Shown piece after piece: positions 12,013 through 23,000 of a stretch of 64,000 nucleotides of DNA. Made by a program: the position numbers and the translations under genes. Positions within the stretch are counted from its first letter, which is position 1; the number at the start of each line of letters is the position of its first letter. A model generated the notes under the pieces. It worked only from the letters and a program-made list of their open reading frames with translations. It had not been told where the DNA came from and made no database searches. This DNA is from Limnephilus marmoratus (lineage: Eukaryota; Arthropoda; Insecta; Trichoptera; Limnephilidae): positions 10,304,710-10,368,709 of the forward strand of contig OU862910.1 in the NCBI GenBank assembly GCA_917880885.1, written 5' to 3'.

Positions 12013-15000
12013 TTAATGAGTCGGGGGCCAGTCCCACTGTCCTTTGGGGGGAACCACCTCCAGGGGCTCCCAGGGCTTCCAGACCAGCATCTTCCTGGCC
12101 AGGTTCAGCTCATTGGTGGCCTGCACCATCAACTCCTCCACTTGACCGCAGCCAATCTGATTTTCTATGTCGTTTATCTTAGCATTCTGAAAAACACCAT
12201 TTATTAGTTAAGGGCTATCCATAAATTACGTCACACCTTAAGGGGGGGGGGGGGGGGAGTAGAGAAGTGTGACAAGGGGCATGGGGGGTTAGGGGCCGTT
12301 CAAGTATTACGTAACGCACTTGGGGGGGGAGGGGGGGTCTGGTGAAACGTTACGGGGGGGGGGGGGGGGAGGGGGGTTCGAAGGACGCGTTACGTAACAT
12401 GTTTTTCTTTATTTAAATAAAAAACTAAGGAATTGAAATCTTCCAAGTTGGCAAGCCTTTTAGTTTATGTTGTAAGGGGAATTCCTCGACTGTATTGTGC
12501 GTCATTTTCATTTTATTTTCGTTGTCAGTATTCGTTAGTGTTTTAAACACAAGAAAAATTAAAAAAAAAAATTTATGTAACATATGATGTTATACGAGAG
12601 TTTTTAGTAAGAACAACGTTTTTTAGTTATTACACACAGGTTAGTTTACTGCTAAAATTTAATAATATTACCTAAAGCTAGGTTTCGTAGTAAATGCATA
12701 GTTACACTCAGAACATGAAAAAGGTTTTCTTCACTATGAATCGTTCTGTGGATTTTTTAATCTCCCTTTCGAGAACTTGAAAAACCACGCTGGGACAAAA
12801 AAAAAATTTTGTCTGCTGAAGGTAAACATGTGATTTTTCATGCCTCTTTGTAGAACACGAATAGTTGCAGTAGAAACATGTAAGTGATTTTGTAGCACTG
12901 TGAGTCAGCAAATGATTTCTAAGAAGTTCCTTTGTACAACATGAATAATTGTAGTCGGGACACGAAAAAGGTTTTGGTCCAGTGGGGGTAAACATGTGAA
13001 TTTTTAGATACCGTTTTGTAGCGCCTGAATAGTCGCACTCGGGACAAGTAAAAGGTTTTTCATCACTGTGAATAAGCAAGTGCCGTTTTAGTTTTTTTTC
13101 GAGAAGAAGAATAGTTGCAGTCAGGGCATGAAATGGGTTTTTCACCACTGTGAGTAAACATGTGATTTTTTATTTCTCTGAATAGTTACAGTCAGAACAT
13201 GAAAAATGCTTTTCTCCACAATGAGTAGAGTCAGCAAAAGAATTCTTGGATATCCCTTTTAAGAACACAAATAGTTGCAGTCAGGACATGTAAAAGGTTT
13301 TCTCTTCTGTAAATCGCACGGTGGATTTATAAATTGTCCTTTTGAGAACTTGTATAACTGCATTCTGGACAGGAAAATGGTTTTTGTCCACTGTGCGTTA
13401 ACATGTGATTTTTGGTGACTCTTTGTAGAATGAATAGTGCAGTAGAAACATGTAAAAGGTTTTGTATCACTTTGAGTAAGCAAATGATTTCTAAGAAGTT
13501 CCTTTGCACTACATGAATAATTGCAGTCGGGACATGAAAAAGGTTTTTGTCCAGTGTGGTTCAACACGTGAACTTTTGGATACCGTTGTGTAGCGCATGA
13601 ATATTCGCAATTGGGATAAGAAAAAGGTTTTTCGTCACTGTGAGTTAACAAGTGCCGTTTTCGTTATTTTTTTTTCGTGAATTAGAATAGTTGCAGTCAG
13701 GACATGAAATGGATTTTTCTCCACTGTACGTAAACATGGGTAATTTTTAGATTTCTCTTCGTAGTACATGAATAGTTGCAGTCGGAACATGAAAACGGTT
13801 TTTCTACACCGTGAGTCAGCAAGTGACTTCTTAGATATCTCTTTAGAGGACACGAATAGTTGCAGTCAGGACATGAAAATGGTTTTTTTCTTCTGTGAAT
13901 CATACTGTTGATTTTTAAATCTTCCCTTTGAGAACTTGCATAACTGCATTCGGGACGTGGAAAAGGTTTAACTCCACTATGAGTCAGCCTGTGAATCATA
14001 GTGGAGTAAAGTGTTGCTCCACAGGGAAAACTTAGGGAAATTACTTTCCTCAGGGCCTCCTCACTAAAGCTAATGTAAAAGAAAGTATGTGTTGTAAAAC
14101 CATGTAGGTTTATTCTAGGTCAGACAGTGTTAAATTGTGGAGATCTGGAAGGAATACAAGGCCGATAAAAATAATAATATTCTCAATTTTTTTCAAAATG
14201 ACAATATGAATAGGTATATAAAATGTATATAATGTATCGCGAGTTAGAAATCTCTTGTTTTATTTATTACCGCAAACGAGATAAAATCAAGAAAAAGGGT
14301 ATTTAAGCGACATTTCAGTACGTTGCGCAACTTAATTGTGACTTTCGGGTAAAAATTGTTACTTGGGTGTTACGTAACGCTTAGGGGGGGGGGGGGGGGG
14401 GGGTTGAACAGTTAAACGTTACGGTGCGTTACATGGGGGGGAGGGGGGGTCAAAAATCTTCAAAAATTGCGTTACGTAATACTTGAACGCTCCCTTATCA
14501 GCTGTAGAAATCTAAATTATTAAAATGAAAAACTTGAAAATAATACCAACTCTTTCTCTACGCTTATAATTTATAATGCTTAATTTGTTAGCAAGTTCAA
14601 GCTTGCTGTCCACTGTTTTGATTATTTTTAGATGTAAAATTGCAAAATATGTTACCTCACACTAGGGGGGGGGGGAGTGGATCTCACAAATGTGACGATG
14701 TGTGACAGGGACGGGTAAAAAAATCATGAAATTCGTGTGACGTAATTTATGGATGGCTTGGTTTTTATCACAATGATAGGATTGTATTAAGAGTCGACCG
14801 AGATCTCGGCATTCTCGGCTACAAATTCTACTGAGAACTCTGTCTCGGTTCTCGGCGAAAAATCGCCAATATTCTCGGCCATAACCGAGACCATTGTAAC
14901 TAGGCACGGTATAGGATAATGGGATTCAAATCTACCGCGCGCATCCATATTCGTCACTTGGTGTCAGTGCGTGAGAGAGCTGTCGATTGTAATTTGTCAG

Positions 15001-18000
15001 CTGGCAGCGAGGCAGGTTTTACTTACCGCCGCTGCGCTGCGCCGTTCATTCATTTCACTACTTTTGTAAACGGACAATTGGTGAAAAAGCAGGAAAATTG
15101 ACTTTTATGTGCTACATCATCATGTTGTTCAATTTTGATTGTTAAAACTATTTAAGCCGCCGTTACCTGAATTTCTATCGATTTATCACATATCTCCCTT
15201 AAACATTTGATGTTTTTAAGCTCTTAAAAAAATATATGGTATTTTTGAAGATAATATCTAGAAGCGTTCCACGCCGAAACGCAAGTTATTTACAATTCCC
15301 TTGATAGAAAAAATCGCAAAGAAAATTATTTTTAACATGTTTGTTTCAGTTATTTTATGAGTTATAGTTGTGAAAAAATTCACAATGTTTCTAGTGATAC
15401 TTAAGATACCTTCTACGATATTTTTGCTATATTTTAAACGAGTCGTGTTTTATTAAATATTTTCAAAATGTTCGCATCGATTTTATTGCTTTAAATATTA
15501 GCGCGCTCCTCTAACATTCGTAATTATATATCTCTCCATCTTCTTCTTTTTGAGCGCGGTTGAGGCGCCTTAAAACAAATTATTATTGTATTCTTAAATA
15601 TACTATATTATGCAAAAATAGCACATTTTCATTTTTTTTTCTCAATTTATCCTCGGTCTCGGCCGAGAACAAAAAACCTGTCTCGGTCGCCCTTAGATTG
15701 TATGACAGAGGGGATGAGGGGAAGAACACGCGGGGCTAGATCATAAGGACTGCCAGTAAATATAAACAGTTGTCTCTTTTAATAAAGTATGGGTTGCTTA
15801 CTTCACTTATCACTCACAAAGGATGTGTGAACGTTTGCACACCAGACAAAAAAAGGACTAAAAAATTCACTATATAAACAAAAATTGTTCATCCAGTTGA
15901 TAATGTGTGTACTCATATGTACCATTATAAACAGCCCAATAATTAGAGGCCCTCAAATTTCCTATTATTTCATCTAGTGCTAATGCCTCCATGGTCGAGG
16001 GGCAAGGCTCTCAACTAGCGATCCGGAGGTCGCGGATTCAAATCCTGGCTTGCGCATTTATTTGATTGGTTTGTGTTTTCACAATTTAATCATTTAAAAT
16101 AACGAAAGGTATATTTGCAGCACGTTCCAGAGTGGAAGATACTCTTGGTATTACCCTGGTGTAAGACCACCATTTAGAAATGAATCGTTGCTTCAAATGA
16201 TTTTGGCTATTTTTGGTGACTAGATCTGAATAGCCAGCACCGACCCCACCTTCCCCGTTTCCATCCCCTCCCTACTTACCTTCAGTCTCACAACATACCC
16301 CAATTGGGGATGCCATAGTCCCACTGGTTCCAAGCAGTAGGGAGCGATTGCGACTCATGAGCAGGATTCACATTAAAAAAAAATCTATACTATCAGGAGC
16401 ATCAAGTTTTCATGTTATCAATTTTCATATTCCTCGGCAACTGCATTTTCTCTCTGAATCTTTGTTAAAAAGGGTAGAGCTAGAAATAGCTTTGTAGCCA
16501 TCTGTTTCTTCTTTCCATTTTGCATCTTTTGATTCTTGAATATAATAATTACACAAAAAATAGCAATTGTAACTTTAAAACCAAGCTTAATTTTAAGAAC
16601 TACTATAATATTTCATTCAAATATACGGTAAATATCGGTTCGGACTGGCCACGCTTATTACGAATAATTTTTAGAAAAAAACTTTAGATTCGCCTTAATT
16701 ACTATAAAAGGAAACTTTTTGGCTTTGGGGCGGCGGAAAATAATGCATTTTAATTTTCAATTGCTTAAAACCAAAATTCACTTCGCGAACCGACCCAGCG
16801 AAAATCCGCGGCCGTAACTGTCACTGTTGTATCCTTATGTTGGTATCCTTGATAAATAAACAAGAGCTAATATGATGATGCGTAATTATGAAATTTGTCT
16901 AGCGGGCTTGTTTGTGTAACATGGTTTGTGATACAAAAGAATGTGCCCCTTTATAACGCCTGCTCGCGTCAACGCAAGAAAAACATCCCAGTTTTCAAGT
17001 GGTTTAGCGGCTACGCTAGGTTTGTGGGAAAAAATTCGGTTTATGGGGGATGGTCCAAAAAAAAAAATTTTTTTTTTTTTATACTAATTATGGGCCGGAA
17101 AATCCGAATCTGAAAGAATTAGGCGGCGGCAAGCAATATTAACTGAGTTACACGACTTTAAAAATTTTTATACACACACAGGAAAATAGCCATTTTGGAA
17201 GCATTTTGATTCCTAGACAATAAAACTAGTTATTTTTATACTAACTATGGGCCGGGGAATCCGAATCTGAAAGAATTAGGTGGCGGCAAGCAATATTAAC
17301 TGAATTACACGACTTTAAAATTTTCTATACACACACATGAAAATATTCCTTTCGAAGGCATTTTGACAAACGTAGTACAAAGATCATAGAAAAAACAAAA
17401 AATATACTAAAACATGTGCCGGCAGTGTTACCAAGTCTCAAAAATATTTATCCCTATATTATGAATTACGACTATCTCAACGGCCGTATTCTTAAACCAA
17501 ATGTATGAAAATTCGTAGTCTTAAAAATGCGTAACCTAACCTAACCTAAGGCTAGGTTTGTGTAACATGGTTTGTGCCCCTTTATACCGCCTGCTCGCGT
17601 CACGGCAAAAAAACATCCCTGTTTTCAAGTAGTTTAGCGGCTACGCTAGGTTTGTGTAACATGGTTTGTGCCCCTTTATACCGCCTGCTCGCGTCACGGC
17701 AAAAAAACATCCCTGTTTTCAAGTAGTTTAACGGCTACACTAGGTTTGTGTAACATGGTTTGTGCCCCTTTATACCGCCTGCTCGCGTCACGGCAAAAAA
17801 ACATCCCTGTTTTCAAGTAGTTTAGCAGCTACGCTGGGTTTATGTAACATGGTTTGTGATACAAAAGTGAGTAAAATTTATAAAAAATAAGTACTTAAAA
17901 TATAAACATGTAATTTACGTTATTGATATTACTGCTTAATGGCAACACTTAATTTTGTGTGGTAAAAACATCTATGTTATCTTGTTTTTCTATGATCTTT

Positions 18001-18897
18001 GTACTACGTGTGTCAAAATGCCTTCGAAAGGAATATTTTCATGTGTGTGTGTATAGAAAATTTTAAAGTCGTGTAATTCAGTTAATATTGCTAACCGCCA
18101 CCTAATTCTTTCAGATTCGGATTCCCCGGCCCATAGTTAGTATAAAAATAACTAGTTTGATTGTCTAGGAATCAAAATGCTTCCAAAATGGCTATTTTCC
18201 TGTGTGTGTATAAAAATTTTTAAAGTCATGTAACTCAGTTAATATTGCTTGCCGCCGCCTAATTCTTTCAGATTCGGATTTTCCGGCCCATAATTAGTAT
18301 AAAAATAACTAGTTTTATTTTTTAGGAATTTCCCCCATAAACCGAACTTTAGCCGGTTTGTGTAACATGGTTTGTGATTCGCGGTATTTCATGTAGGTAT
18401 CCCACGAAGTCGGCTACAGTCCATAAGAGTGACAGCTACGGCCGCGGATTTTCGCTGCGTCGGTTCGCGAAGTGAATTTTGGTTTTATGCAATTGAAAAT
18501 TAAAATGCATATTTTCCGCCGCCCCAAAGCCAAAAAGTTTTCTTTTATTAGTAATTAAGGCGAATATAAAGTTTTTTTCTAAAAATTATTCGTAATAAGC
18601 GTGGCCAGTCCGAACCGATAATTACCAAATATACTTACTGCTTTTAAAATATTGGACCTCTCCAAAACAACTTGTTCTGTATATTTTCTGTATGCTGCCG
18701 TCTCTGGCATTTTGCTCACCACACGAAGAATTTTACTGTAAAGAGCACCGAGTTGATGATGCGGGTTTACGGCAACGACCAACCCCGTGAGGCCTGTCGT
18801 CTGAAAAAATCATGAAATTATTTATCAAAAGGTGCATAGGATATATTATAAACTATTAAATTACAGAAAGACGAACCCTTTTGAGTGCTCCTGCCAT
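12013..18897 (-). CDS. NDUFA5: NADH dehydrogenase (ubiquinone) 1 alpha subcomplex subunit 5, 3 exons
   Basis: Exons 18897-18877 (start codon, MAGALKR), 18800-18639 and 12186-12013 join in phase 0. They give 118 residues; the human and fly proteins have about 116 to 124. The order of family signatures is intact: TTGLTGL at the exon 1/2 junction, then AVNPHHQL, KMPETAAYRKYTEQ, QVEELMVQA, ELNLARKM, KPWEPL, and a tryptophan-rich end GQWDWPP. NDUFA5 (B13) is an accessory subunit of the matrix arm of mitochondrial complex I, near the ubiquinone-module junction. It has no signal peptide, as usual. Donors are GTTCGT (intron 1) and GTAAGT (intron 2). The 6.45-kb intron 2 is packed with transposons, one ending 12 bp from its 5' splice site. 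The gene is divergent from NDUFB6. Confidence 0.95.
12292..14494. mobile_element. Inner Harbinger-like element carrying a zinc-finger array
   Basis: The left end GGGGCCGTTCAAGTATTACG and the right end (complement, TACTTGAACGCTCCC) are flanked by TTA on both sides (12289-12291, 14495-14497), a 3-bp duplication typical of PIF/Harbinger. G-rich stretches follow both ends. Instead of a transposase, the cargo is a decayed C2H2 zinc-finger array on minus. The element is inserted into the outer MITE. Confidence 0.75.
12700..14000 (-). pseudogene. Degenerate C2H2 zinc-finger array (about 16 finger units)
   Basis: About 16 finger units recur every ~84 bp (CPDCNYSC..., H-x3-H, linkers of the EKPF type). 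Complete fingers such as CPDCNYSCPLKRYLRSHLLTH (residues of the first 100-aa frame) are visible. The reading frame changes at least four times and several zinc ligands are lost (for example RPEC for CPEC), so no long product can be made. Blocks of seven fingers (about 580 bp) are themselves repeated: the 'gagaacttg...aactgcattc' unit recurs near 13942, 13358 and, diverged, 12785. Such arrays bind DNA. Here it looks like dead cargo of the surrounding element. Confidence 0.8.
14788..15695. mobile_element. hAT-type element with TCGACCGAGA ends
   Basis: Ends TAAGAGTCGACCGAGA and the complement of TAAGGGCGACCGAGACA are flanked by a perfect 8-bp duplication GATTGTAT (14780-14787 and 15696-15703). 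Subterminal 'tctcggc' repeats occur at both ends. It is 908 bp with no intact transposase frame. It lies in NDUFA5 intron 2. Confidence 0.82.
15984..16376 (+). mobile_element. tRNA-derived SINE
   Basis: The head has an A box (TGGTCGAGGGG) and a good B box (GGATTCAAATCC) spaced as in a tRNA with a long variable arm (Ser/Leu-like). The body matches the interrupted SINE at 4010-4722. It ends in an A run after 'gcaggattcac'. RNA polymerase III promoter elements appear intact. Confidence 0.8.
17528..17549. repeat. Short (CCTAA)n run
   Basis: Three to four CCTAA units, the complement of the arthropod telomere repeat TTAGG, sit just before the tandem array. It is too short to be a telomere remnant with confidence. 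Confidence 0.5.
17549..17860 (+). repeat. Tandem repeat of about 95 bp in the foldback centre
   Basis: Units start near 17550, 17646, 17741 and 17836 with 'gctaggtttgtgtaacatgg'. They contain 'gcccctttataccgcctgct', 'cgtcacggcaaaaaaac' and 'ttttcaagtagttta'. The same module in a 110-bp version builds the array at 20936-21410. Single units occur at 34560-34690 and 47630-47735. Confidence 0.85.
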
Positions 18898-20033
18898 TTT
18901 TGACAATTCTGGTTAGGTAAGAAACCATAAACATATTTTTCAAATTTTACTATAGACAATATTAATTTTCTTTCAAAATATAAATCAGTCCACACACGGT
19001 GAAATGTATTCAATACTTTTTCTTATTTCATTCTTACCCAGTTTCACTATTATTCCCTTTTTTTTAATGTCTATAATGGCTTAACACAGGCAACCTATTA
19101 TAATATAGATTCATAACCTAACAATGTAACCTTGTACGATCGTGTGAAAAATGTGGAAAAAAGAAATGCTGTCAAGATCGAATTGTTTGGCGGTCCGTCC
19201 TCTTTACCTAACCATGCGGGAAAGGGCGTGATGGTTACTTAGTTAGTTTTTCGTAAATAAATTTCTTTAGCACCTAAAACACACCAAACTAAACGCCCTG
19301 GAAACGATTTTTGGTTACGTCATTAATGCGATTGAAAATTTGCTTTACAGGTGTAATTGAAACGATTGACATTTCTTCCGATTGCGCCATTAACGCAGCG
19401 GATTGATTATTTCGCTGTGTTTCGATCGGTCGAGACCTTCGGAACTCAGTTTCATCGCGGAATGAGATTTTTTAAAGCAACTGAGGTTAAAATATTGACG
19501 CGTCGATTGAATTTTCGTCAACAACACATTAATCACGCTTCAATACACATTGTCGATGGCTAATACACGATGGAGGGGGTCAGTTGAATCAAGGAGCCGC
19601 CGCCAAATATCATTTCTCCGTAATTGAAATTACCCCCTCTTCTGTTTATACGGTAGAGAGGGGGTCGTATAACTTTTCGCATATCGCGTGAGCAGCGATT
19701 ACGACGTGAAATCTGTGTTGTCTATGGTTTATCTGCGCATCATGTGCTTAGGTGTAACGCAGTGTGACCGGTCTGTATGGGATTGTATAGCGAGCGATTT
19801 TGTGCGTGCAAGTTCTTTTATCTTTTATAGCTGTGTGTGACGGCCCCATAAGAATGTTGAAGTGAAGTGAGCTCTTCTCTTTTGGTATATTTTCTATGGT
19901 GGTAAAACAAAAAAATATTCTATGGTTTATCTGTCTATTTCGATTTCGATCGGTGTCCGTTCCGTTTTCTCGTTTCTTGAAATTGGTCGAAGTCTGATAA
20001 ATATTTTAATTTTTAATTATAAAGGCCTCGAAC
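18898..20033. promoter_or_regulatory. Divergent promoter region between NDUFA5 and NDUFB6
   Basis: 1,136 bp separates the two start codons. It must contain both 5' UTRs and promoters, unless an unseen 5' exon exists. An RTE-like retrotransposon fragment lies at 19135-19255. No TATA box in a convincing position was identified. The right part (19580-19860) has several CG-containing tracts, in contrast to the AT-rich introns. Confidence 0.55.
19135..19255 (+). mobile_element. RTE-type LINE 3' fragment
   Basis: It matches the end of the RTE fragment at 36400-36530: 'gatcgtgtgaaaaatgtgga', 'tgtttggcggtccgtcctct', 'gcgggaaagggcgtgatgg', then a TTAGTTAG tail. Confidence 0.6.
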
Positions 20034-23000
20034 ATGGCGGATAAACATTATCCGAAACAATCCCACACGGGTGGGGTTAAGCCCATGATGCTTCAAACTA
20101 GACTTACCAACGAGCGAGAACGTTTGATTGGTATGACAGATGAAGAACGAGCTTGGCGTAAGAAATGGTTAAAAGATCAAATTCTTTCTCCTAATGAACC
20201 TGTTCATGTTCCCGAGTATTGGAAAAAGCGTTACAATCCTATCCGCCAGTTATATCGCTGGCCTTTGGACCAATTTCAAAAGGCAGTTACCCCTTTCTTG
20301 GTTAGTATAAGTTATAAAAGTTACATAATAAATGGTATCCTATTGTTGACATATTTTGAAGTACTGAATGTTATTTTTCTGCCTCAATTCCTCAAAAAAT
20401 CAGCAAACACGAAGTGTAAAACATGTCACCAATATTCGATCGGTTATTTATTTTTGGTAAACTTTGGGGATCGTTGGAAACGGTTAATACGCACTTTTTT
20501 TTGAAAATATCTTTTGATTCACCTTAATTACATCAAAAGACAACTATTTGCATTGGGGGAAGTGGAAAATATTTCATTCTAAATTTCGATTACGTAAAAT
20601 TAAAATTAGCTTTCATTCTGTGAAACAAGACCGTCCATTTTCAAACATTATTTTCAAATGTCATTTTTTTGTGATGTTGGTATTCTTGTTATTGTACGAA
20701 AAGATGCTAGAGCAAATCGTAGCAGACTTCATGGGAATTCGGCTCGTAAAACCAACGGCTAGAGACAAAATCGCGCGGGAGTTTTTTAATGTTATTAAAC
20801 TGAAATTCCGCCTAATTAGTAGGTACTTACCTAATACACATGTATTGCGTGCGTTGATTAAAATTTATTAGTTTAAATTTTTTTTTACTTTAAAATTTTA
20901 TTTTTATAAGTCAACTATTTCTGCGATGTTGAGCGGCTACGTACGCTAATTTTATGTGATATGGTTTGTGATACAAAAGAAAGTGCCCCTTTATAACGCC
21001 CACTCGCGTCACGGCAAAAAAACATCCCAGTTTTCAAGTAGTTTAGCGGCTACGCTAGGTTTGTGTAACATGGTTTGTGATAGAAAAGAAAGTGCCCCCT
21101 TCGTAGCGCCTACTCGCGTCACGGCAAAAAAACATCCCAGTTTTCAAGTAGTTTAGCGGCTACGCTAGGTTTGTGTAACATGGTTTGTGATAGAAAAGAA
21201 AGTGCCCCCTTCGTAGCGCCTACTCGCGTCACGGCAAAAAAACATCCCAGTTTTCAAGTAGTTTAGCGGCTACGCTAGGTTTGTGTAACATGGTTTGTGA
21301 TACAAAAGAAAGTGCCCCTTTATAACGCCTACTCGCGTCAAGGCAAGAAAAACATCCCAGTTTTCAAGTAGTTTAACGGCTACGCTAGGTTTGTGTAACA
21401 CGGTTTTTGATACAAAAGTGAATGTATTATTTATAAAAAATAATTAGGTACCGAAATTAAAAACATGTTTTTTTCCGTCATTTTATTCCCAAAACTCCGA
21501 TAATTTAGTACTTACCTTTCCAGATTTCGTGGTACCTTCAAAATCTTCTAGCCGTTCGTTATACATTCAAGTGTATCGGGAATACCAACATACCAAAGTG
21601 ATAATAACCACAATGGCGTACAATCTCACAAGACGAAAGCTAATTTTAATTTTACGTAATCGAAATTTAAAATGAAATATTTTCCACTTTCCCCAATGCA
21701 AAAAGTTGTCTTTTAATGTAATTAAGGTGAATCAAAAGATATTTTTTAAAAAAAGTGCGTATTAACCGTTTCCAACGATCCCCAAAAATTAATTAAAGTA
21801 GTTATCTGGCCATAAAGGTGTGCCATGCATTACTAAATCTTGTCCTATAAACCAATGACGTTATATAAAATAAATAGACTCGTTATAGTCTCACATACTC
21901 ACAATATAATGTGGAAAGTAAGGAACACTCTTTTGTTTTCAGCGATTTTCAATAATTTCTCAATTCAAAAGTTTATTCCTGTGTGATAAAGATAGACAAT
22001 CAAATAATGTGTATGTATGAATGGCACGGATACATTAGCGGGCGGCGTATTAATTTCTTTGCCGATTATTGCCGAATACTGCTTTCACGTCACGGGTGTG
22101 ACTGAGAAACAAGATACTCTCACTCGGTTACACTACGCACAGGGGAGGGTAAAGGCGGGTAAAACAAGACACACGGGCAAATATTTTTTATTATAATTAT
22201 ATGAGTTATCATTAGTAATACAATATTGGTACTATTATAGTAGTATTGTTAAAAACATATTTTATTATACAGTACAGGTCATAGGTTCAAATGAGTATAC
22301 AAATCTATTTACAATTTTCATCAACGACATTAAAAAACGCTTTCCTTTGACCGTGGTATGTAAATAGTCTTTATTGAAATGAACTGAACATATTGTGCTG
22401 TAAAGCGAAGGTGTCCAATCATGTTCGCATCTTTGAATGCGAACAACAGTGGTCCATTTCTGTCGTCGTAGTTGATCACAGGGAAACCTAAAATTCATAT
22501 TTGATAAGTCATAATAAATTTATATTGAATTAATTGTCATTTTACGTTTATAAAGTCACAGCGTAAATTATAATTATTAATAGAGCTTAACTATAACTAG
22601 CGTGTTTACGTATATTAAATTATAGTGTCTTGTCATTGTCAGCAAGGAAGCTCGGTTCGAGCGTTATGAGTTATGACAATTCAAACATAATTAAATTAAT
22701 TAACGATTTACCCTGTGTACGTTTTACCCCATCTTTCCCAATAGAAGAAAACTTGTGCGGGACGCTGTGTGAACCGACCTACTGTTAGCAGGTTGTCTTT
22801 GTTATGCTCGTTACTTTTTGATGCAACGTTCTCTGTCTCGTAATGACGTGTAAAACCGCGAGCGGGAAACATGAAAATTTATTGTAATATTTATAATAAT
22901 CGATAATATTAAGTAATTTGCGTGTACTTACAAATGAAGTGTTATTCCTTCGCCTTTACTATTATTTGCAGTGTAATTGAAACATTTTCTCATCACACAG

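Larger units (their letters stand above)
12211..14759. mobile_element. Outer MITE of a nested pair (TATCCATAAATTACGTCACA ends)
   Basis: The left end reads AGGGCTATCCATAAATTACG, and the right end carries the complement (GTGACGTAATTTATGGATGG). Long G runs sit inside both ends (12241 and 14664). It is split by the 2.2-kb element at 12292-14494. No clear target duplication was found. It is in NDUFA5 intron 2, only 24 bp upstream (minus sense) of the last exon's 3' splice site. Confidence 0.7.
16635..18618. mobile_element. Large foldback element in NDUFA5 intron 2, ending 12 bp from a splice donor
   Basis: The ends TCGGTTCGGACTGGCCACGC and their exact complement are flanked by TA (16633-16634, 18619-18620). 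Outer arms of about 150 bp run to the 'acttcgcgaaccgac' box. Inner arms of about 350 bp (17035-17400 and 17985-18345) are also inverted, so the whole 2-kb unit can fold back. The centre holds about 95-bp tandem units. No transposase is seen. The right end is 12 bp from the GTAAGT donor of NDUFA5 exon 2. Confidence 0.75.

Noticed and set aside
20936..21410. CRISPR-like regular repeats
   Set aside because: Units are 110 bp and contiguous with no unique spacers, and the DNA is eukaryotic. It is a satellite-like array.
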